From NCBI GenBank assembly GCA_020284085.1, contig JACEVL010000340.1, positions 379,501 to 443,500 of the forward strand: 64,000 nt of DNA, read 5' to 3'. This document shows positions 1 to 9,985 of this stretch, in pieces (position 1 is the first letter of the stretch; every line of letters begins with the position of its first letter). The notes under the pieces were generated by a model, which was given only the letters and a program-made list of their open reading frames with translations, was not told the origin of the DNA and did no database searches. A program made the translations under genes and the position numbers. Origin of the DNA: Aporrectodea caliginosa (Eukaryota; Annelida; Clitellata; Crassiclitellata; Lumbricidae).

Positions 1-1190
1 CTTACCTTCCCTCACTCGAAGTGTCTGCCCACTGTGGTTATTTCTGGTGTATGAGACCATTCAGTGCATTTGACTCTATGCAATGCATGTTCTGACACTT
101 TGACACAATCTGGATTTGGCATTGGAAATCTGAAGAAAGAAATTCAAACTATTAGCAGTTTATCATGTAATAACGTTACAGATAATCCAGTTTACTAGTG
201 CCACTATTCGTTTATTGCAAAACTCGTTGACACAAACGCAACAAGGTAAACTGTTTGAGATTCATTCATTGCTAAACACGAGTTACACTTGGCATATCTC
301 TGAATATTGTAAACAAAATTCATCCCAACAGCTGACCTAGGCTTAAGTACACCAATCAAACGAAATATTCTTGTAGCCTTGTATCCAGTTACCAAGTTAT
401 CTAATGTAAAACATGTTTAGCAAATAACAGCAATTGTGGTTAAAAAAATCTGTCTCGCAGACAGCCTTCACAAACTAGAAACATTTCCTCGAAATCGCAC
501 CATTTGCAAACTTAGCTGTAAGCGGTACCAACGTTCGCTGGGATGCAGTCGGCAAGTCCTGCGAGCAATGCCTTGTGTCCACATTCCACAACCTTGAGAT
601 ACATCAACTGCAGTCTAAAGGCATTAATATATTTGGACACGAGCACCAACAAAATGAGGATGTGGGATGCTTTTTACCCTATAACACACGAACATGTGTT
701 ATTTACCTCCAAGACCAAGTACACTGCAATTAAAACTGCTAATACTCACGCATGGAAAGTTATTCCTGCCATTCTTGATTCTAGATTTGTCATATCAGTG
801 CATCCAAACGCAACACAATTTTTCTGTACAACGCTTAGACTTAGGTTTTGTTTCTATTTCGGCCATTTCGCGTATTTATTCGATCTACTCCACACGAAGC
901 GCTCTTACAAAAAAAGTCTACTTGCAAGATGGAAGCCATCTGGCTTCCGCTATATGACGTCATCCGAGGGGCCTGGGCAGAACAACAAATTAAACAAATT
1001 CATTAGCAGAAGTAGCTAATTGCGAAGAGGATTCAACTGTCAGGAAACCACAATTGCATCAGATTGAGGTAGCACGGACAGAATAAAGATGGTCGATTGC
1101 GAGGAATGGAGACATAATTATAACATTTTCGGCAAACTTATAAAAGTAGTTTCAGTTTAACGACACTGTGTGATAACAAAGATATTTAGC
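1..1190. other. No recognisable feature
   Basis: AT-rich sequence with no repeat structure or splice-bounded exon I can support. A 158-codon open frame (543-1019, +) is the only long one; its composition and lack of recognisable motifs do not argue for a gene. Confidence 0.5.
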
Positions 1191-1324
1191 GTCGCCCTCC
1201 TCCTTTATCCAGGTTTGGAACTGGCACTGTCAGAGTTCGAACAGTGGCGGAGTTATAGTATCGGGAGTTGAAGGATTTAAACGGTATCTTTGGTCATGCT
1301 GCGCGGACGCCGAACGGTACCAGG

Positions 1325-1405
1325 TTTTCTAATGACGACACTAACCCTAACCCTGACCCTCACGACGCCTAAACTGACTCTAACCGACACTCACGACGCC
1401 AGTAA
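1325..1405 (+). repeat. Short CCCTAA/CACGACGCC-type repeat related to the 7.56 kb foldback interior
   Basis: The stretch carries 'ctaaccctaaccctgaccct' followed by repeated 'cacgacgcc' with interspersed Ala-Cys-like 'taaac'. The same motif order recurs at about 7775-7850, in the middle of the foldback element. This suggests a second, decayed relative of that element rather than an interstitial telomere. The ends of this copy are not visible. Confidence 0.4.
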
Positions 1406-1837
1406 AGTGAGTAAACTTAAGCAATATATCCTTCGGCTCCCGATATTATAAGCTTGCCAAATTTTCTTCTTCTTTCTTAACGTAGCCATAATGACGGACG
1501 GCTTCTTCGAGATCCTGAGACGCTCAGTTCCAGTCACGAATCGAACGTTGATTTGATGATTTATTAAGTAGACTGCCGGGGTTTGTTTAGCTTAGAGATC
1601 CTCCGGAGACTTTCGATATATGTGGAATTACGTCATCGTTCAACCGAATGACCATCAAAATTAATGGAACAGATATTTGTAGAGACAACAGGGTCAAGTT
1701 GGTCAACTAGAAATCCTTCTGAGGAAATATCGATTGTACGGTTTGTACCAAAGGTGGCAGGTTTAATCGAGAATGTCGATGTAGTTTAACGCATTTGATG
1801 GTGAGCTTGATACGGGCGTAACTTTGTATCGTGTCGT

Positions 1838-2024
1838 ATCATATCATAATTAATAATTTATAAAGTACCTCTTGCAGAATAACTATTCAGAGGCGCTATC
1901 AGCACGGAAGCACCGGGGGAAAAGAAACGCCTTTATAGGGCGAGAAACCGATGAGGAAAACCAGTCATTAGTTTAGCCCATAGTGAAGGGGAAGGTCATT
2001 CCAAATGAAGGGACCCACCACAGC
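1838..2024 (-). mobile_element. LINE (L2/CR1-like) 3' end fragment
   Basis: Read on the minus strand, this ends with an imperfect form of the terminal core seen in many places here (...GCGCCTCTGAATAG...TTTATAAAT), then AT-rich sequence. The inner part matches the antisense C-terminal region of the copies at 12.8 and 26.3 kb ('ttccaaatgaagggacc' against 'ttccaaagagagggacca'). A hAT-like element has inserted at its inner edge (2025), so the LINE is older than that element. Confidence 0.6.
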
Positions 2025-2467
2025 CATGGGCGGAGTTTGGTTTTAGTTCATGGGTGGGCTTAAGGATACCCTCACCTCCCCTCCCCCGTTGCAAAGCGCC
2101 CCCTTTAAAACGGAGGGGTTTAGGGCGATTTGAGCCTCTCAGTCGGGGTCTGGGGCAAAGCCCCAGTCGCCAAATATATTTTGAGCATACTTGGTACTAA
2201 TTTCGGCCTTCTTTGAGTAGACTTGGATTATACTTCTTAAAAAATACATGATGGCCTTACATCAAAGACTGCGATTAGTCGACTACGCTAATGCAGCTGT
2301 AAGCGTCGACTTCCACTGTTTGCATACATGAGAACCAGATCTTCGGGGACTAAAGCAGCCGTCAGATCGCATTCAATGTTCAGAAGAGCCATGCAGCGAA
2401 GAAAAAGTCTGTGGGTTCATGGGGGTGGGGGGCTTAGCCCCTAGCCCTCTGATAAACTCCGCCCATG
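2025..2467. mobile_element. hAT-like non-autonomous DNA transposon (MITE), 443 bp
   Basis: The element starts CATGGGCGGAGTTT and ends with the perfect inverse, AAACTCCGCCCATG. It is flanked by an exact 8-bp direct repeat ACCACAGC (2017-2024 and 2468-2475). Eight-bp duplications and C-A-rich ends fit the hAT superfamily. No transposase is encoded, and the inner sequence has subterminal G/C-rich blocks ('cttagcccct', 'gggtttagggcg'). It sits inside a LINE 3' fragment. Family assignment is inferred from duplication length and end sequence. Confidence 0.75.
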
Positions 2468-2475
2468 ACCACAGC

Positions 2476-4330
2476 AAATGTCCGGTGTTGGGCCAGAACA
2501 GTCATGGTCCTAGGAACAAAGAGATCAAACCCTCATGAGTCACAGAGCGAGGTGTGCCTGCAGATAACGGCTTTCGCGTATTATAGTTTGAGAGGTAGGC
2601 CTATTTCGGGGCACTGCCTCGCTGGGATTCAGAGACCAGGAAGAGGATCTTATTATACTGTATTCGCGCAGCAATAAGGAGCCAATGCAAGACTTGAAGC
2701 ATGTGGAGAACTGGAGATATGAGCGAAGCGAGGGAGTCGGGCTATGAGCCTAGCTGATGCATTCAATTTAAGAAATTGGTTGTAACCAATCCATCTCCAT
2801 CTCCTTTTCCATTCCAAAATTAATGCTGTCATGTCGCGAAAAGGATTTCAGCCCCTAGCCAAAGAGTGGTGGTAATTGTCACCACCGCTTTCAAAAGTGA
2901 TGATGACCGAACACCACCGTCACAAGACATAGTTACGCCTATGCTGATTGACCAGCCAGAGCCTTTCACAGGAAGACAAGAAAGTCTAGTAGTTGGCCAG
3001 CAAAGAATATTTTACAATCATTCGTCAAAGGTCAGTTTTATTTCCATTTTGAATGAATTATTATTGTGTTCCCTCCTTAAAATGATTTCGATGATTTTAA
3101 ACATGTCTTGGTAATATTCCATCCTATGCATCGTCAAAGGTGATTACCATTCGGTTCAGAAGCCATTGCCCATTCTCATAGGAGACTAAATTCTGTGGAG
3201 AATATGGTTTTGTCAGAGCAGAGGTTTTGCTTGTCAAACTTTGAACGATAAACAGAAATTCATCTGCCATATTCCTCTTTTGATTAAGCAAAATCTTATA
3301 AAGGCACGCGGAGACAACAAAGAGTCTGTCCTCTGCACGTACGACTTCAAAACAACAATCCAAATAATTCAGGCATTATTTAGACAACATGGCGACTGTG
3401 CAAGGTTTTCAAATGTTTTATTGAAAAGAGGATTCCAGATTATTATATTTCGGAATACAATATGGCGGATCATCCAAGTCTGATTAATGGAACCTGCATT
3501 CGATATTAAGCTCAAATATTTAGCAATCATTCATGACACAGATATTTAGTAGATGGTATGAAAAATCGAGAGGGAGGGAGAGAGAGGGAGACAGACCGAG
3601 AGCAGAACACCATTAATGCGTTCAATGTGATATATCGACATCGAATCCGAGTCATATTTCAAACCCAAGATTTATGGAAGGTTGTTTTCGGAAACAATAG
3701 AGAATTTCGAAGTGTGTATAAAGGATTAAAGTCTCAATATTATATATTAAGGCCTTGAGGAATGGAAACCCATATTTCTTCTAGCAATAAATATAGGCTA
3801 CTTTCTGCAATAAATTATACTTTTTGAAATAAATGGAAGAAATCTTCTCGAGGCTAATTATACTTAACCGCAAACATCGGAATCGACTGATTTACTGCAG
3901 TCAAAAGTTTGCTGTTTCTTACAAACTATTTCCGAAGAAACCCTTTTTCTGACGTAATTGAAGCTGGAGCTGTGTCTCTTCATTACGGCTGGCTTCATCT
4001 TCCTAATTTTATCATCTTCTTCAGAGAGACTTTGAAAGGTCCTCCAAGGCTCCAACCATTGTCGTATGATCATCGAAGAGAGATATCCAGAGACATAATT
4101 ATTTATCTCGCTGCCATGGCTGAGTCATATTTTCTGTCCTTTAATCGCCTGATTGGTTGGATATTTGCGACGAATATCATCATACAGAATTGTTTATGGC
4201 CTTTGTGGCTGTTATCATTGATTTCAAAATACGTTGCTTTACGGATTCAATTAAGGTCTGTCCCATTCTGTTTCTGCGCAATATGAATGTTCCGTGTGAA
4301 CTACACCTGGGAAGAGATCGGGGAAATCGT
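2476..4330. other. No recognisable gene or repeat
   Basis: Open frames of up to about 125 codons occur on both strands, but none has a recognisable motif, and no conserved splice context was found. The segment just after 2476 may continue the interrupted LINE fragment. Confidence 0.4.
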
Positions 4331-4334
4331 TCAG

Positions 4335-4397
4335 GGAAGCTGTTGACGACATCACGATGCAGAGGTGCTCTGCATCGTGAAGTCGTCAACAGCTTCC
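4335..4397. repeat. 30-bp near-perfect inverted repeat (hairpin)
   Basis: The left arm 4335-4364 and right arm 4368-4397 are reverse complements except for one position (A at 4351 opposite A at 4381), with a 3-nt loop GTG. The flanks are not inverted, so the palindrome stops sharply. The loop is too tight for a typical microRNA precursor. A template-switch replication event or the scar of an inverted duplication is more likely. Confidence 0.85.
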
Positions 4398-4765
4398 ATC
4401 ATAGAAGCACCCGTGGGATAGGACGCATGATTGATGGGACCTGCTTTCACCAGCACCATGATCCGGATTATTTTCGAGATTCCGAATGACAAGCCTGCTT
4501 CAGTATTGTTAATCCTTACTCGGCGAGAGACTCTAAAAGTAGCTCTTAGGCGAACCGTTTTCAATCAAATCATCTATTCTGACTTCTGAGCTAAGAGCAA
4601 CAAGCGGATATTATACATTTTCACGGACAGAAAGAAATAATTATTGCATCATAATTAGCAGCTAGATAAACAGAAAACAGATGCTACGCTGGTTGATACT
4701 GAGACTGGAAAAGTAACTTTTGGCGAGGATGAATTTCGGACTAGGTCATCGACAATCATCATCCC

Positions 4766-4832
<67 letters not shown>
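4766..4832. repeat. (CAT)n microsatellite
   Basis: Pure trinucleotide array of about 22 units. The long Ser or Met open frames over it are artefacts of the repeat. Confidence 0.98.
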
Positions 4833-4833
<1 letters not shown>

Positions 4834-5001
4834 GTTCCTTACGCCAGCCATTTGGCGGCGATGAATACGAATAAATTATCTCCATTGTCCTCAGTCATTT
4901 GTCAAGTTCATTGCTCCCCTTTGTGTTAGTTCAACTGATGTTATGTCCTCATTTATATTGTCTATACAGAGTAGTCTTGGTCTGTCTTTGTTTCTTTTTC
5001 A

Positions 5002-5147
5002 ATCAATCAATCAATCATAAAATTTATATAGCGCCTCTTCAAGGGCTCTACTCAGAGGCGCTCCCAAGCCAGGCCTGATCATACAGAAAAGTCTTCCTTC
5101 TAATCTTGCATGTAGTGCATTGTGTGCAGTTCCTAGGAATGCTATAC
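5002..5147 (-). mobile_element. LINE (L2/CR1-like) 3' end with (GATT)n tail
   Basis: On the minus strand the fragment reads GGGAGCGCCTCTGAGTAGA...CTTGAAGAGGCGCTATATAAATTTTATGATTGATTGATTG. That is the conserved terminal core followed by four GATT units. Only about 150 bp remain, with no coding sequence. The element at 5158 is inserted at its inner edge. Confidence 0.7.
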
Positions 5148-5157
5148 ACTGTTGGCC

Positions 5158-5663
5158 ATACCCCCAAACCGCAATTTTTGGGTTAACGGCTGGCTTGAGA
5201 ATATTTACGGCGGCTTTTCGGCTAGCCGTAAAGTGACTTAAACTACCTTTTTCGGCTAGCCGTAAAAAAATACGGCTTGAAACATAGTTCGATCAAAACG
5301 TGTATCGACTATAGAGTTCCAAAAACCCAATTAATTAGACATTAGGAATTTAGGACATCTGCTACAATGAAATAAAAATGAACAATTAATAGTGGCACAC
5401 AAAAAGTCATTCGAAACATTACAGTTTCAATAAATCCGAACTTGTACGGTAATCTACAAAGTCATAACTCTTCGAAACCAGCGGGAAAACTTTACAATCA
5501 CAACTTTGTGCGTGTTCTAGCTGAATTAGCTGAATATGTTTCCGGCGGCTAGCCATAAAAACATTCTCGGCGGTTTTTCGGCTAAGCCGTAAAATTTCCG
5601 GCGGCTAATCGGCTTCGACAAAAATTCGGCGGCTCGGCGGCTATGGCGGCGGCTTGGGGGTAT
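5158..5663. mobile_element. Non-autonomous DNA transposon with 10-bp target duplications (Mutator-like?)
   Basis: The ends are inverted: ATACCCCCAAACCGC at the left, and the complement of ATACCCCCAAGCCGC at the right (14 of 15). Flanking direct repeats are ACTGTTGGCC (5148-5157) and ACTGTTGGCT (5664-5673), i.e. 9-10 bp, the length typical of Mutator-like elements. Inside, both ends carry several copies of a CGGCTAGCCGTAAA-type motif built on the palindrome GGCTAGCC, in both orientations. No coding capacity. The superfamily is inferred; only the ends and duplications are directly seen. Confidence 0.7.
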
Positions 5664-5694
5664 ACTGTTGGCTACATAATTATCATGAGCATCT

Positions 5695-5900
5695 GTTCTC
5701 TAAAGTCACGTATTCCCCAAAGGTCAATGACGTATTCCCTAAAGGTCAAGGCAATTCCCTAAAGGCAATGATGTGCACACCGAAAATTTGGTATTCTTGC
5801 CTTTTCGATCTGAGGACCGAAAAATGGAACAGTCTTCCAACTTTAGTTCGTCAACGGTGACGAAATGTATTTAAAAGCAAGAACAATAACGAGGCAGAAC
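5695..5900 (+). pseudogene. LINE reverse-transcriptase ORF, extreme C-terminal remnant
   Basis: The + frame contains Lys-Trp-Asn-Ser-Leu-Pro-Thr-Leu-Val-Arg followed, past one stop, by a Phe-Lys-Ser-Lys stretch. This is the usual closing pattern of CR1/L2/Jockey-type ORF2 proteins (WNSLP...FK..L). It runs straight into a (TTA)n array, as LINE 3' tails commonly do. Only some 40 codons are recognisable. Confidence 0.45.
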
Positions 5901-5931
5901 GCTGCCAACTATTAGAGACCCTAACCATTAG

Positions 5932-5944
5932 TATTATTATTATA

Positions 5945-5990
<46 letters not shown>
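5932..5990. repeat. (TTA)n microsatellite
   Basis: Nearly pure array lying directly 3' of the LINE remnant, probably grown from its tail. Confidence 0.97.
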
Positions 5991-5991
<1 letters not shown>

Positions 5992-6156
5992 ATTTTCTCA
6001 AACGACAGCGAAACATTAGCTAAAGCACGAACAATTACGAACACTTACGAACAATTATGCATATATCCTGCATATAAATGTATACAATATTTTGAGAAAT
6101 GACGCCAATCATCGTCGTTATGACGGCGTCGTTAAATAAACGTATTATCTCTCTCT

Positions 6157-6223
6157 CTGGAGTTAGCGGGTATAGAACCCGCGTCCTTCGTGCCAGCATG
6201 CTACCATTCAACCACATCCCCGC
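6157..6223 (-). ncRNA. tRNA-derived sequence (SINE head or tRNA pseudogene)
   Basis: The minus strand shows a perfect T arm: stem GCGGG/CCCGC with the 7-nt loop TTCTATA, overlapping a B-box-like GGGTTCTATACCC. A D-arm/A-box-like GTGGTTGAATGGTAGC lies at the expected distance upstream. The acceptor stem (GGGGATG with TAACTCC) has mismatches and the anticodon arm does not fold cleanly, so it is unlikely to be a working tRNA. It most resembles a glycine or alanine tRNA. Confidence 0.55.
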
Positions 6224-6675
6224 CCTATATACCTTATTTACCACGCATTCTATTGAAAACTTAAATTCCACTTGTTACATTTCTGTTGACAACTGACCTT
6301 TTCCAATTGCTTCCAAGCAAACCCTCTGGCTCTCAACCCACCCCAAAATTTAGCAACAAAACATTTTCCTGTGGGGTCAAACGTGGGGCCAAGGAACCAT
6401 AATATTGTCGAGGAAGTGCATAAACCATTGTGCCTCACTGTCCGGACATCACTGACACTGAGATCAACCTAATAAGAGGCGCTTAGTCACATCAAGCTGT
6501 CATAGCCAGGTTTATTTTAAAGTCCGTTTAAGTGCAAGTCGCTATTGATCTGGAAAAAACGTCAGGCCGCGTGTAATACTCTGAAGGTAAAAGTTTTATG
6601 ATGTCTTGGGTACTTGCAGAATGGGCGTCGACCATCTTTCACCTTCTAGAATCTAGATATTGACCTAATTACTTA

Positions 6676-6756
6676 CTTAGTTTTGGTGCGCCAAAATGCC
6701 TTGTGCATTTGACACCGGCGCGAGATAGAATCTATTAATTACAATTACAATCGGAC
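6676..6756 (+). repeat. Dispersed family D: 3' end with (ATTACA)n-like tail
   Basis: Contains GGTGCGCC, then 'atgccttgtgcattt', 'gacaccggcgc' and a tail 'attaattacaattacaat'. The same order occurs at 54.75 kb (+), and inverted at 9.3, 25.2 and 48.6 kb. It looks like the 3' untranslated end of a retroelement. Confidence 0.55.
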
Positions 6757-6799
6757 TTGGCTGGGAATCATCGTTTGGGTTCTTCGTGTCTACGGGATC

Positions 6800-6925
6800 T
6801 CGAAAATGGCGACTCACCCAATTATCTGAGCACTGTTCTCTTACTGATTAGCATTTTGTTCTTAATTTATTCTACAATATTCAGGTTGGCACACGCAGCG
6901 CTTTTCGGAGGAGCTTAAAGGTGTC
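6800..6925 (+). repeat. Dispersed family E, copy 1
   Basis: 'ttatctgagcactgttctct', 'tactgattag' and 'gcagcgcttt' occur in the same order and spacing at about 46790-46890. Coding content and ends are unknown; it may be another LINE 3' region. Confidence 0.45.
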
Positions 6926-7118
6926 TAGATACATGCAAGCCTTAACCATTAGTAGCCTAATATAGGACTTGCCCACAGTAGCTGATGATGCAGATCCGCT
7001 ACTAGTGTCACTGTGCATTGTGCACTTAAAGTACTTTTAGCATTAGCTGTTCACGTATTTTTCATGAAACTTGAAAGTTGAAATAAATTTAAATAATTCA
7101 GAGTACGAATTGTAATTC

Positions 7119-7440
7119 AAAGTTAATCAGTGTAAGAAATGTAACATCACACTCGTCAAAATAATGCCACCCATGTTTTCGCTCACGGCATTGCCATACT
7201 ACTAGTGGAGTGGCAATGCCACATCATCAATATAATTAAACGCCATTATTTCTGAAAACTAGGGCTAAATGAACTAAATCGATTTCAAAACTAAGAAATA
7301 CCTTGACGCTCACATGAACAGTGAAGATTTACAGTTCACTGAATTATGATATTAAAGTTTAATTGAAATTTCTAGCAACGAATTACGTAATAACTCAGAA
7401 ATTAAATAAAACACCACGGTGACAACAGGAAGCACTACTA
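7119..7440. repeat. Tandem duplication, copy 1 (~325 bp)
   Basis: Aligns in direct orientation with 7457-7555 plus 8202-8447, for example 'gtaacatcacactcg' at 7141 and again at 7486. It holds a short hairpin GGCATTGCCA...TGGCAATGCC (7187-7220). The second copy is split by the foldback element. Confidence 0.8.
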
Positions 7441-7456
7441 TTCAACGGATAAAAGC

Positions 7457-8447
7457 AAAGTTAATCAGTTCAACGTTCAAGCAATGTAACATCACACTCG
7501 TCAAATGCCACCCATGTTATCGCTCACGGCTTTGCCATACTACTAATGGAGTGGCGGTTTACGTTGAATTGAGCGCGCACATTTCGCCGACCTTCATCTC
7601 AGCGACCTCAATTCGCCGCCGCGAAGCTGAGCGCCGACACAATTCGGCGCCATCAAACACAGCGACTACACAATTCGCCGCCATTCATTTAAGCCACTCT
7701 TATGATAACAATGTCAAAGTTTATTTTTTTTGTAACTTGCGCTTTAGGGGTCCCGATTTTGAAGATTTTTTAATGACAACACAAACCCCTAACCCTGACC
7801 CTAACCGACCCTCACGACGCTTAACCTGACCTAAACGACCCTCACGACGCCATTAGTGCTAAACTTCTTCATTGAACTAGGCTGATTATAATACATAGGG
7901 GGCCTACTCCCCTCGAATATGGGTGTCATTATTCGGGACCCCTAAAGCGCAAGTTTACCCGCCAAACCCCGCCTTATTAAGAACAATTTTGCTTTGATTT
8001 TGCTTTGAAGTTCTAGTCAAGAACACGTGTAGTTTACGCCCGGTATTTAGTATTGAAGCAGCGCTGAAATGAATGGCGGCGAATTGTGTAGTCGCTGTGT
8101 TTGATGGCGCCGAATTGTGTCGGCGCTCAGTTTCGCGGCGGCGAATTGAGGTCGCTGAGATGAAGGTCGGCGAAATGTACGCGCTCAATTCAACGGATAC
8201 CGGAGTGGCAATGCCACATTATCAATAAAGTGTCATCGTTATTTATGAAAACTAGGCCAAAATGATCTAAACCAAATTTCAAAGCTAACAAATACCTTGA
8301 CGCTCACATGAACAGTGAAGATTTACAGTTCACTGAATTATGATATTAAAGTTTCATTGAAATTTCTAGCAACGAATTACGTAATAACTCAGAAATTAAA
8401 TAAAACACCACGGTGACAACAGGTGACAACAGGAAGCACTACGTGTA
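7457..8447. repeat. Tandem duplication, copy 2, split by a transposon
   Basis: The left part (7457-7555) and right part (8202-8447) together reproduce copy 1. The interruption is the element at 7556-8201. This copy also has an extra 11-bp repeat (GGTGACAACA twice) near 8415. The two copies have diverged by small changes, so the duplication is not very recent. Confidence 0.75.
7556..8201. mobile_element. Foldback MITE with ~138-bp terminal inverted repeats, 646 bp
   Basis: Arms 7556-7693 and 8064-8201 are nearly identical inverted copies, rich in GCGCCGAATTGTG-like blocks. A second inner inverted pair includes GCGCTTTAGGGGTCCCGA (about 7739 and 7935-7950). The ends read GGTTTACGTTGAATTG and, inverted, GGTATCCGTTGAATTG. 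The flanks are an exact 8-bp repeat GGAGTGGC (7548-7555, 8202-8209), and the unduplicated target is visible in the neighbouring tandem copy near 7207-7214. An 8-bp duplication fits hAT or Merlin; the GG start leans to Merlin, but this is a guess. No coding sequence. Confidence 0.85.
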
Positions 8448-9038
8448 ACGCTACTACACTGTACGCTATCGCTTAAGTAAGTAAAGTAAATAGTATTTTT
8501 GTGTGCCGAGTCTGCCGACGTCGGACGGTCGGACGGTGACGAAACATCGATAACAGCAGGCAGACTGGACAAATTATGATTACCTCGCTGTAAACTAGTA
8601 GGCCCTCTGGCGTCGATTGGGCGTAACTATCTTACCTAAGTTACTTAACGCAAAGTCTCTTATACCGCACGAATCTGACTCTACGAAAAAATATTCCAGG
8701 TAGATGAAGTGCCGCCCTCCCTCAAGTGGCCGTCCAGTGCGACCGCACCCCCTTGCACTCCTCGGGCGCCACCACTGGCCTTGAGAGCCAATAATTATGT
8801 CGATCACTAGTCATCTTATTGTAAATCGTACGACACGACTTCTAAGTCGTGTGACTCGTGTCTAGGAAATCAGAGAAATCGGAAACTAGAGCGCAGAGCA
8901 TTTCATTTACTACCTCGATCGGATACAGTTTGAAATTTAAGAAGGCTATTTGTCAGTACTGAAGTTAATTTGGCTATGATGAAAATATTTTCATTATTAT
9001 TGTTATTTGTTTGTACCCAGGGTAGTTCTATTCCCTCA

Positions 9039-9083
9039 TTATTATTATTATTAATTATTATTATTATTATATTATTATTATTA

Positions 9084-9170
<87 letters not shown>

Positions 9171-9207
9171 GATTATTATTATATTATTTTTTATAATTAT
9201 ATTATTA

Positions 9208-9278
<71 letters not shown>

Positions 9279-9290
9279 TTACTACTACTG
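9039..9290. repeat. (TTA)n then (TAC)n compound microsatellite
   Basis: TTA units to about 9179, a short AT-rich bridge, then TAC units from 9209. It abuts a family D 3' end on the right. The Leu/Tyr open frames are artefacts. Confidence 0.97.
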
Positions 9291-9480
9291 TCTGCGTCTA
9301 ATGCGCAAAGTATCAACTGATGGCGCACCAAAGCATCAAGAGCCGCAAATCAGGTCAATATCCAGAAGACCTTATACCAAAAGAAAGACCTCTTATGGTG
9401 GCTATGTAAATTTGAAAAGGTAGTTTTTAATTAGGTAGACAACGAAATGACACAGGTGACTGAACAAAAAGAAAAGATAC
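9291..9480 (-). repeat. Dispersed family D, antisense copy
   Basis: 'ggcgcacca', 'aatcaggtcaatatccag', 'cttatggtggct' and 'aaaaggta' follow the same order as at 25187-25370 and 48630-48840. Its 3' end points into the (TAC)n array. Confidence 0.6.
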
Positions 9481-9834
9481 TTGGATGGAATTCCAAAATC
9501 TTGGCCCAGCAACGAAAGAAGATGGTTAATCAAGAATACATGTAGTTCTCGTGATTGGTTATGACCAGAAAAAACAACCAAGCGACCTTGAAAAGCGATA
9601 ACTGAAAACTAAGGGTTGGTTTTACATTTCAGTGTCGCATAAATCATAATCAACAAGCTTAAATAAATTGTTTAAGGATAGCTTGTATAGTTGCTACTGT
9701 TATATTGGCTGCACTTTCGACGAATATCTTTTCACCCCAGAGTCAACTTCCCAGGACTGATATTGGTGAACTATGTAATAAGCTGCCTTCAATTAACAGA
9801 TCTTAACCATTCTCTGCCGTAAGTACATGACTTT

Positions 9835-9985
9835 ACATTATCATAGCTTAACATATCTTACCTTACTTTATTTTACTTTATATACCTTACCTCACCTTAC
9901 GATACATTACCTTAGTTTGACTTAAATATACCTTACTTTAATTTATCTTACTTCACATTACCTTACATAACCCTACCGTACTTGA
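9835..9985. repeat. Degenerate (CTTAC)n array
   Basis: About 150 bp of drifting CTTAC/CTTTA units. It lies directly 3' (minus strand) of an RTE-like LINE end, so it reads as that element's aged tandem tail. Confidence 0.7.

Noticed and set aside
543..1019. 158-codon open frame
   Set aside because: No recognisable domain, an overlapping frame of similar quality, and no splice or promoter context.
1340..1365. Interstitial telomere repeat
   Set aside because: Only two or three imperfect CCCTAA units, shared with a transposon interior.
4335..4397. microRNA precursor
   Set aside because: The 3-nt loop and abrupt, nearly perfect arms do not suit Drosha/Dicer processing.
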